Source of the DNA: a virus | IMG/VR virus record: IMGVR_UViG_3300046665_000492 | Span: 1-25,759 of that record | Reading direction: 5' to 3' (one strand) | Length of the DNA: 25,759 nucleotides | Shown here: positions 20,661 to 25,759 of the stretch, one piece after another | Position numbering within the stretch: position 1 is the stretch's first letter | Layout of the letters: the number at the start of each line of letters is the position of its first letter | The notes under the pieces: model-generated | Seen by the model: the letters and a program-made list of their open reading frames with translations, nothing else | Databases searched by the model: none | Told to the model about the DNA's origin: nothing | Made by a program: the position numbers and the translations under genes

Positions 20661-21071
20661 TTAGTTTCGGATGTAAAAAACATCTGTATAGAAAGTACCG
20701 TCGTATTTAGTCCAATAACCCTCACTATCGTAGCGGTCTACATCTACAGCAAAGCGAAAGATACCGGTCTTACCATAAAAGTATTTAATATCGATAGTAT
20801 CGTAATACTTTTGCTCCGGATCCAAAGGGTTTGGACTATTCCAATCTAAATCAACCCATTTACCGTTAACGTACTGTTGCCCTTGCAAGTTTGCTCCAGC
20901 GCTATAAGCATTGTCATTCTTTACGGCTACTACTACCTCTTTATCAGTAGCATAAGAATAATTTTGTTTTGTCGTATTAGCGGATACTCCCCAGCCGCTC
21001 GCAGCAGAAGCAGCGGAGCCGCCTACTACTAATCCAATAAGAACTAAAAAAGATGTTAAAAGTTTTTTCAT
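20661..21071 (-). CDS. Secreted protein with signal peptide (136 aa)
   Basis: The N-terminus is a classical signal peptide: MKK, a hydrophobic core (LLTSFLVLIGLVVGG) and an AXA-type site around ASA near residues 21-24. The mature part is polar and aromatic with a beta-sandwich look (WGVSANTTKQNYSYATDKEVVVAVKN, IFRFAVDVDRYDSEGYWTKYDGTFYTDVF, key blocks only) and no Cys. GGAGG precedes the ATG. It resembles small exported Bacillus proteins and would be an unusual cargo in a phage early region, perhaps a lysogenic-conversion or cell-surface gene. Its promoter has tandem Spo0A boxes. Confidence 0.75.
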   Translation of the reverse strand: MKKLLTSFLVLIGLVVGGSAASAASGWGVSANTTKQNYSYATDKEVVVAVKNDNAYSAGANLQGQQYVNGKWVDLDWNSPNPLDPEQKYYDTIDIKYFYGKTGIFRFAVDVDRYDSEGYWTKYDGTFYTDVFYIRN

Positions 21072-21107
21072 AATCTAACCTCCATTAGCAAAATATGACT
21101 CTAGAGG

Positions 21108-21152
21108 ATTATATAACAATGTTTTTGAAAAATCGACAAAATGTTTTCGACA
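21108..21152 (-). promoter_or_regulatory. Leftward promoter with tandem Spo0A boxes
   Basis: A minus-strand TATAAT (21113-21108) has no good -35 at 17 bp. Instead, 0A boxes TGTCGAT (21138-21132) and TGTCGAA (21152-21146) lie in the same orientation, 14 bp apart, at about -31 to -37 and -45 to -51 from the expected start. This is like Spo0A-activated sigma-A promoters such as spoIIG, where boxes replace a proper -35. It would drive the secreted protein gene. Confidence 0.6.
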
Positions 21153-21168
21153 AATTTTAAAATAAGTG

Positions 21169-21219
21169 TTTACAAGTGCAACTATATTTGATATTATTAA
21201 TTTATCGCAAGAGCGATAA
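21169..21219 (+). promoter_or_regulatory. Sigma-A promoter P4 with perfect operator O4
   Basis: TTTACA (21169-21174), 17 bp, TATTAT (21192-21197). Operator TTATCGC-AAGA-GCGATAA (21202-21219) is a perfect 7+7 palindrome, the best of the seven. The -35 to spacer block is almost identical to P1 although about 21 kb away. The tandem Spo0A boxes lie just upstream, shared with the leftward promoter. Confidence 0.88.
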
Positions 21220-21243
21220 TAAAAAACAAAGGAGAAATGCAAA

Positions 21244-21501
21244 ATGAGTAAAGCTAAAATGGATCTTTTAACAAGAAAGGCGCAACGTGTAACGGAGGTT
21301 AAAGCTCGTAAGCAATACGCTTTTGAAAAGCAGCTTGAGAGCCAAAAGGAGGCGGCAGAGGAGTTTTTCGCTAAATACCTATCGGACGCTCCGCTAGATA
21401 CATTAATCGAGTTATCTATAGCAATGGGAGATAGAGATATCCAGCGCTATAACGAAATAATGGAGCCTATTATCCGTAGAAAGCACATGCAAACAGTTTA
21501 A
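21244..21501 (+). CDS. Hypothetical helical early protein (85 aa)
   Basis: Not recognised. Basic N-terminus (MSKAKMDLLTRKAQRV) and helical throughout (AEEFFAKYLSDAPLDTLIELSIAMGDRD as key segments). AAAGGAG precedes the ATG. It is the first gene after P4 and is followed by a moderate terminator, so like the gene at 215 it is probably an early, repressor-controlled product. Confidence 0.7.
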   Translation: MSKAKMDLLTRKAQRVTEVKARKQYAFEKQLESQKEAAEEFFAKYLSDAPLDTLIELSIAMGDRDIQRYNEIMEPIIRRKHMQTV

Positions 21502-21507
21502 TAAGAT

Positions 21508-21540
21508 CCGGGGAGGGTTTACTCTCCTCGGTTTATATAA
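21508..21540 (+). terminator. Moderate intrinsic terminator
   Basis: CCGGGGAG (21508-21515) pairs with CTCCTCGG (21524-21531) with one G-T pair, followed by TTTATATAAA rather than a pure T run. Readthrough to the next gene is likely. Confidence 0.55.
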
Positions 21541-21568
21541 ATTTAAGTGACCAGGAGGAAAATAAAAA

Positions 21569-21883
21569 ATGAAAACAGTTAATCACGTTATCGAAAAGTC
21601 GCAAAGTAGCGTATTTTACGGAAAGTTTGTAGAGGTTTTAAAGGTTAACGGTTTGGAGTTTGGTTATTATGTGCGTATGGATGAGGTTTACGGTTTGGAT
21701 GAATATAAGGTAAAGGTTTTTAGCGAAAGGAATCAACGAACTTTATCTTATGAATGTAATGCCGAGGGAGTAGAGAGATCATTAAATAATTTCCTCTCTA
21801 GAGGCTTTAACTTTTCCGGCTGGGAGTTTGAAGGATCCGGCGTTAGAGTAAAGATCCTTGAGCCGGAAAGAAAAGCTCATTAA
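21569..21883 (+). CDS. Hypothetical protein (104 aa)
   Basis: Not recognised. Beta-rich with many Tyr/Phe (FGYYVRMDEVYGLDEYKVKVF) and a helical stretch (VERSLNNFLSRGFNF). Preceded by GACCAGGAGG, one of only two CCAGG words in the window; the other is in the related context at 789. No promoter directly upstream, so probably transcribed from P4. Confidence 0.65.
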   Translation: MKTVNHVIEKSQSSVFYGKFVEVLKVNGLEFGYYVRMDEVYGLDEYKVKVFSERNQRTLSYECNAEGVERSLNNFLSRGFNFSGWEFEGSGVRVKILEPERKAH

Positions 21884-21949
21884 TTATTATAAGTATAGCG
21901 ATATTAGGGAACCGCTAAAGAAAGAAAATTAAAAGGAGAGTGTTTAGGA

Positions 21950-22669
21950 ATGTATAAAGAGCTATTAGCACGTTTAAAAGAACAAAGGGAGTCATTAGAT
22001 CAATCAATCGTTATGTTAGAGGAGCATATCCGCTATAACGAGAAAGCAGTTATTAGCGCTCCTAGTTTTGAATGGGATCAAAAGCGACTAGAGGCACTAG
22101 CTAAAGCAGATAGCCATGATAAAGAAATCGTTAAAGGTTTAGCTCCGGGTATGGGAGAGCCTATAAGCATTACAGGAGATCCGCTCCAACATAAATTTAT
22201 GCACCTTGCTAAAGGAGTCCTAGAGACGACTAACAAGCACCTACCGAAAGAGCAGCAGATCGTTTACCCTAATCCTACAGGGGATCCGCTGGCTCATCTA
22301 TATGCGGACGGAAAAACATTACAGCCTAAAGAGATCGAAACGTCTCATAGTATCTCTAAGCCTATGGATCTCGATCACCTAGTAAACAAGGAGCCTAAAG
22401 ATAACATTCATGTAGTTATTCAGATCCTTAACGTCGATACAGCCGAGGTACAAGAGACTCACGTATATGTTACGCACTCGGATAATAAAAATTTTGCTAT
22501 AGGGCTAGCAAAGGATAGACAAGCGGCTCTACATTACTTAATTAAAGAGAAGTACCCTAAACGCAACCTAGAAACAACTCGCCGCTATACGTATAGCTTG
22601 CATAGCGACAACTTTCCTAAAGAAACCGGCGATTTATTTATCTATGAAGCTAACGGAGGTAAAAACTAA
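21950..22669 (+). CDS. Hypothetical protein (239 aa)
   Basis: Not recognised. It starts with a coiled-coil helix (LLARLKEQRESLDQSIVMLEEHIRYNEK), has a Pro/Gly/His-rich middle in which the motif GDPL occurs twice (ITGDPLQHKFMHLA, about 74-87, and PTGDPLAHLYADG, about 108-120), and ends in a beta-alpha domain (NIHVVIQILNVDTAEVQETHVYVTH). The internal duplication suggests a repeated peptide-binding or docking motif. AAAAGGAGAGTGTTTAGG precedes the ATG. The stop codon overlaps the next start (TAATG). Confidence 0.65.
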   Translation: MYKELLARLKEQRESLDQSIVMLEEHIRYNEKAVISAPSFEWDQKRLEALAKADSHDKEIVKGLAPGMGEPISITGDPLQHKFMHLAKGVLETTNKHLPKEQQIVYPNPTGDPLAHLYADGKTLQPKEIETSHSISKPMDLDHLVNKEPKDNIHVVIQILNVDTAEVQETHVYVTHSDNKNFAIGLAKDRQAALHYLIKEKYPKRNLETTRRYTYSLHSDNFPKETGDLFIYEANGGKN

Positions 22670-22860
22670 TGAGTAAACGTACAGAGTCAGAAAATCATAT
22701 CTATGCTACTGGGAATTATCGCTTATGGTATAACAAAGAAAACGGAGCATTGCATTTAAAGTTAGACGGCGAGAAAGAGCTTTACTATATCTCTAAGGAG
22801 TCTAAGATGTATAGCCGCTTGTTAGATAATAAAATTATGGAGGTAGAAACAAATGAGTAA
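22669..22860 (+). CDS. Small hypothetical protein (63 aa)
   Basis: Overlaps the preceding stop codon and the next start, in a tightly coupled string. Short strands (GNYRLWYNKENGALHLKL) then SKESKMYSRLLDNKI. The pattern is similar to the 70-aa protein at 1832, suggesting a paralogue at the other end of the early region. Function unknown. Confidence 0.65.
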   Translation: MSKRTESENHIYATGNYRLWYNKENGALHLKLDGEKELYYISKESKMYSRLLDNKIMEVETNE

Positions 22861-23389
22861 AATATCAATAGCGGAGAGAGCGGCTACGCTCCTCCTCCAG
22901 TATGGATTTACATTTAATCAAGAGGCGGATACCTACGATTACGAAATCGAGTTAAACGGCTATAGAGGAGTTTACTCATTTACAGCGGCGCAGCTCCACG
23001 AAATAAAATACTTTAATGCGGACGAGTTCATAACTCAAATAACCGCACATATCGAGCATTACACGCAAAAGATGAGGGATCACCTAGGAAAGTTCGAGTA
23101 CCGGGAACAATTCGACGAGATCCTAACAAAGCTAGCGGATCTAGGGTTTACGTATGTTAAAGATCGAGGCGAGTATCATTACATTCAATGGCTAGGGGAA
23201 TCATGTACCGGATACGCTTTACACTGGAGCAACATACCGGATCTCATTCATACAGATCTAGATAAATGGTTTAATGCCTTAAAAGCTCAAATGCTGGATA
23301 ACTTATATCGTCACCTAGCGGAGAAAGAGTTAGAGAAAAAAGCAGAGGCGGATTATTTAGCGAGTACGCCGGAGGAGTTCAGATCATGA
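22853..23389 (+). CDS. Two-copy member of a small repeated protein family (178 aa)
   Basis: Contains two related units: residues about 7-75 (AATLLLQYGFTF...YRGVYSFTAAQLHEIKYF...FITQITAHIEHY) and 85-165 (FDEILTKLADLGFTYVK...LHWSNIPDLIH...WFNALKAQMLDNLY). Each unit has helix, the motif LxxxGF, strands with Tyr, and a C-terminal amphipathic helix. The next two genes encode one unit each. GGAGG precedes the ATG, inside the previous gene. Function unknown; the duplication suggests binding of repeated targets or heteromers. Confidence 0.65.
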   Translation: MSKISIAERAATLLLQYGFTFNQEADTYDYEIELNGYRGVYSFTAAQLHEIKYFNADEFITQITAHIEHYTQKMRDHLGKFEYREQFDEILTKLADLGFTYVKDRGEYHYIQWLGESCTGYALHWSNIPDLIHTDLDKWFNALKAQMLDNLYRHLAEKELEKKAEADYLASTPEEFRS

Positions 23390-23646
23390 AGCATGAGGAA
23401 AAAATACAATTGCTGTTAGATAACGGTTTTCAGATCATCGAGATAAAGGATCAAGGGCGTATTATTTTTAAACAAAAGGATAGCGGCGATCATCACGTAA
23501 GATATACGGTAGACGAGCTAATAGTAAAGATCATGGATAGGGAGCAGATCGAGCAAGCTATCAAAGAGGTAAACGAGTACCTAGAGCAAGCTATGATAGA
23601 TTATTTAGAAAAAGTAGCGGAGGGGCGAGCTAATGAATTTAACTAA
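23386..23646 (+). CDS. Single-unit member of the same family (86 aa)
   Basis: KIQLLLDNGFQIIEIKDQG, strands (RIIFKQKD), VRYTVDELIVKIMDREQIEQAI and a final amphipathic helix match the unit seen in the 22853 protein. It overlaps that gene by ATGA and the next gene by 14 bp. The ribosome site GGAGGAG lies within the upstream gene. Likely forms a complex with its neighbours. Confidence 0.65.
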   Translation: MKHEEKIQLLLDNGFQIIEIKDQGRIIFKQKDSGDHHVRYTVDELIVKIMDREQIEQAIKEVNEYLEQAMIDYLEKVAEGRANEFN

Positions 23647-23878
23647 AAAGCAAGTTATCGAGGTATTAGTAAAGGATTACGGTTTTGAACATGAATATGT
23701 TAAAGGGGATGAACATCCTAACATTATTTCTAAAAAGTTCGATCTTGCTACTTTCTCTACAGATGATCGAGGACTCGAGCCTATTTTAAGCGGCGCCTAT
23801 ACATTAGATCAATTTGATAAATTCGTAAATGTAGCGGTTATGGATAGAGTTTTCAAAACTGTTAGCAGCGAGGAGTAA
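23633..23878 (+). CDS. Probable single-unit member of the same family (81 aa)
   Basis: KKQVIEVLVKDYGFEHEYVKG, then PILSGAYTLDQFDKFVNVAV fits the same helix-GF-strand-helix unit, more divergent than its neighbours. GGAGGGG precedes the ATG. It is the last gene of the P4 region; a terminator follows. Confidence 0.6.
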   Translation: MNLTKKQVIEVLVKDYGFEHEYVKGDEHPNIISKKFDLATFSTDDRGLEPILSGAYTLDQFDKFVNVAVMDRVFKTVSSEE

Positions 23879-23910
23879 TACTTTAACGGAATTAAATAAA
23901 GAAACCTTAT

Positions 23911-23947
23911 GAGGGAGCGGATAAACGCTCTCTCTTTGTTTTGTTTT
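23911..23947 (+). terminator. Strong intrinsic terminator
   Basis: GAGGGAGCG (23911-23919) pairs with CGCTCTCTC (23926-23934), one G-T pair, GATAAA loop, followed by TTTGTTTTGTTTT. It separates early genes from the terminase genes. Confidence 0.85.
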
Positions 23948-24095
23948 AAGCAAAGGGTAAAGATTCATAAAGTCAGAGAAAACGAGAAATAGAGCTAATC
24001 TCGTTCGTCTCATGGTAGAATACAAATATATAACACGTTTAAGCGGTTTGTATAAACTTTAACAAGTAAATTAAAGGAAAGGAGCCTTAAAACCT
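23948..24095 (+). promoter_or_regulatory. Probable late-promoter region before the terminase genes
   Basis: No gene seen. AACGAG (23981-23986) and CTCGTT (24000-24005) form an inverted repeat, followed by TAGAAT (24016-24021) and TATATAAC (24027-24034) as -10-like words without convincing -35 partners. No copy of the shared operator is present, fitting a differently controlled late promoter that may need an activator. Confidence 0.35.
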
Positions 24096-24584
24096 ATGGC
24101 TAGTACGTTAATTAAGAAAGAAACAACTAAACATAAGAAGGCTTTTGAATATTATTACGCTATGGGAGCCTCTAGGAACCTCCGAGAAGTAGCAAAAGAA
24201 TTTAACACAACTTTAACGACTGTACACAATTGGTCAATTTCTTTTGATTGGAAAAGTCGAATTGAGTTACGAGATAATGAAGTCTCTAAGATTATGGAGA
24301 AAAAAACTAATGAAACCGTCGTCGAAATCAAAGCAAAATATCATACATTTCTAAAGGCTATGATTGCTCAAGCTATCGAGGATTTTAAGTCGAAAGATCT
24401 CAAGATAGAAACGCCGCTCGATCTAATTCGTGTTATACAAATGGATCTTGAGCTACTGGGCGAGGGAGACGGATCTAAATCCGGCATGTTGGATGAAATG
24501 ACTAAAGCAATTTCCGCTGGGCGAGAGCTTTATGAGGCTCAATTAAAAACTATGCAGACTCCAGCAGCAGACGAGGAGCAATAA
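24096..24584 (+). CDS. Terminase small subunit
   Basis: 162 aa with an N-terminal HTH (KAFEYYYAMGASRNLREVAKEFNT, TLTTVHNWSISFDW; roughly residues 15-52) of the phage terminase small-subunit type that starts YYxxGxxRxxxxVAxxF, followed by helices for oligomerisation (VSKIMEKKTNETVVEIKAKY) and a C-terminal tail for the large subunit. It recognises the packaging site. The gene ends 2 bp before the large subunit. Four residues or so of the recognition helix (TTVHNW) are conserved. AAAGGAGCC precedes the ATG. Confidence 0.85.
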   Translation: MASTLIKKETTKHKKAFEYYYAMGASRNLREVAKEFNTTLTTVHNWSISFDWKSRIELRDNEVSKIMEKKTNETVVEIKAKYHTFLKAMIAQAIEDFKSKDLKIETPLDLIRVIQMDLELLGEGDGSKSGMLDEMTKAISAGRELYEAQLKTMQTPAADEEQ

Positions 24585-24586
24585 TT

Positions 24587-25759
24587 ATGCAGGGGCTAAT
24601 CCATCCGGAGGTAAAATTACCGAGCTGGAGCGAATTAGCGGAGTCTATAGGTATGGATCTCGAGGATTTCCGTATAAAGCCCTTTACATTTAATCAAATG
24701 AGGGCGCTATATGAGTCCGAAAAGCCTTTTAACTTATGGGAGGGCGCTATCCGCTCCGGAAAAACATTTCTCTCTTTAGCATGGCTTATAGAAAAGATTT
24801 CTACTCTCCCTAGAGGAAACGGTATGCTGCTCGGTCAGACGCCGGAGACAATGGAGCGTAACTTTATCAATGATCTCATGGATATTCTAGGCGAGGGTAA
24901 CTATCACTATGTAAAAGGTAAATATATCGATGTATTTTATACTGACAGACATAGCGGAGAGTATCGCCGTCGCCGCTTGTTTATAGTCGGAGCAAAGAAT
25001 AAAGACGCTATACGCCGAGTCCGGGGATCTACGCTAATGATAGCTTATATCGATGAGGTTACATTAATCCCTCAAGACGTATTCGATGAGCTAGTAGGGC
25101 GTTTATCTTATAAAGAGTCTATTTGTTTATCCACAACTAACCCGGATCACCCTAAACACTGGCTCTTAAAAGAATATGTAGAACATCCTAAGAAAATGGA
25201 GGATTGGAGCCGTCATAAGTTCACGCTAGATGATAATATAGCTCTATCCGAGGACTACAAAGAGCGGTTAAAGCGTCAATATATGGGAATCCCTGCTCGT
25301 TATCAAAGAATGATATTAGGGCGCTGGGTTATTGCGGACGGCGTTATATATCAAGTATTCGATACTAAAAAGCATGTACTCAAAAAGAATAATCTAGGTA
25401 AAGCTCGCCGCTATAAAGTTGCATGTGACTATGGGGATCAAAACGCTACAGTATTCTTGCTCATAGGTGAATACCGAGATAAGAAGAATAGAAAAGTATA
25501 TCTAGTCGAGAAGGAATACTATTACAGCGGACGAGATACAAAGATCTCTAAAACAGTTACTCAATTTGTAGATGATTTCGAGGCATGGCTACCAAAAGAC
25601 GTTAGGATCTCGGAGATAATTATAGATCCATCAGCTAAAGCCCTAGCCCGAGAGTTTGAAGCTCGCCGCTTTATGGTAACGAAAGCTAAAAACAATGTGC
25701 TGGAGGGCATAGGAGAAACCGCTAACCTTATTTATAACGATCAATTCTACGTTATGGAT
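24587..25759 (+). CDS. Terminase large subunit (partial at 3' end)
   Basis: 391 codons run to the window edge. Walker A GAIRSGKT (53-60), Walker B TLMIAYIDEV (149-158, D156/E157), the coupling motif LSTTNPDHP (181-189), and the start of the RNase H-like nuclease with ACDYG (D281) and IIIDPSA (D347). This fits the PBSX/Terminase_6 type. It cuts concatemers and pumps DNA into procapsids. GAGGAG, 8 bp before the ATG, lies in the small-subunit gene. The C-terminus of the nuclease is missing because the window ends. Confidence 0.95.
   Translation, partial: MQGLIHPEVKLPSWSELAESIGMDLEDFRIKPFTFNQMRALYESEKPFNLWEGAIRSGKTFLSLAWLIEKISTLPRGNGMLLGQTPETMERNFINDLMDILGEGNYHYVKGKYIDVFYTDRHSGEYRRRRLFIVGAKNKDAIRRVRGSTLMIAYIDEVTLIPQDVFDELVGRLSYKESICLSTTNPDHPKHWLLKEYVEHPKKMEDWSRHKFTLDDNIALSEDYKERLKRQYMGIPARYQRMILGRWVIADGVIYQVFDTKKHVLKKNNLGKARRYKVACDYGDQNATVFLLIGEYRDKKNRKVYLVEKEYYYSGRDTKISKTVTQFVDDFEAWLPKDVRISEIIIDPSAKALAREFEARRFMVTKAKNNVLEGIGETANLIYNDQFYVMD

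Noticed and set aside
25127-25135. Perfect DnaA box TTATCCACA
   Set aside because: A single copy inside the terminase gene at a conserved motif (LSTTNP), with no cluster or AT-rich element, so not an origin.

Overview
The window looks like about 26 kb of a tailed-phage genome (free phage, prophage or phage-plasmid) from a spore-forming Bacillaceae host. Evidence: a terminase small/large pair at the right edge, a compact replication-recombination block (ERF annealase, DnaD-like initiator, helicase loader, DnaB, SSB, dimeric dUTPase), many short overlapping genes with strong AGGAG-type ribosome sites, sigma-A promoters and a Spo0E-family sporulation phosphatase. No integrase, relaxase, portal, capsid or tRNA gene was recognised, so lifestyle cannot be fixed from this window.

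Layout. (1) 1-2852: short unrecognised early genes in small units, each starting with a near-identical promoter plus palindrome, and a small MerR/excisionase-like HTH gene. (2) 2853-6481: two tiny minus-strand membrane peptides, a ribbon-helix-helix-like protein, an array of TTTCCAACC repeats with mirror-symmetric spacing, then a translationally coupled pair: a small multi-membrane-segment (VirB2/TrbC-like) protein and a 721-aa VirD4/VirB4/HerA-type ATPase. (3) 6482-9010: Spo0E-like gene, ERF annealase, a protein with five tandem HTH units and an XRE repressor candidate. (4) 9011-13288: replication genes and an HNH nuclease. (5) 13289-17803: HTH protein, SSB, dUTPase, a zinc-ribbon protein and many small genes. 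(6) 17805-19352: a minus-strand pair (one with a tail-fibre-like C-terminus) and a long structured non-coding stretch. (7) 19353-23947: ParB/sulfiredoxin-like protein, small genes, a minus-strand secreted protein and a cluster of related small proteins. (8) 24096-end: terminase.

Regulation is the most interesting layer. Seven promoters carry an 18-bp operator with consensus TTATCGC-N4-GCGATAA, in two geometries: across the expected start site (four promoters) or between -35 and -10 (three promoters, including those of the Spo0E-like gene and the XRE gene). On top of this, exact Spo0A boxes (TGTCGAA or its complement TTCGACA) occur in intergenic promoter regions: two flank the Spo0E-like promoter, one sits 15 bp upstream of the XRE-gene -35, and tandem boxes lie between the divergent promoters of the secreted-protein gene and an early gene. 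The inference is a circuit that reads host Spo0A and, through the Spo0E homologue, lowers Spo0A~P.

The base composition is also odd: I found no GGCC and no CGCG, CCWGG only twice, while GATC is several-fold over-represented.
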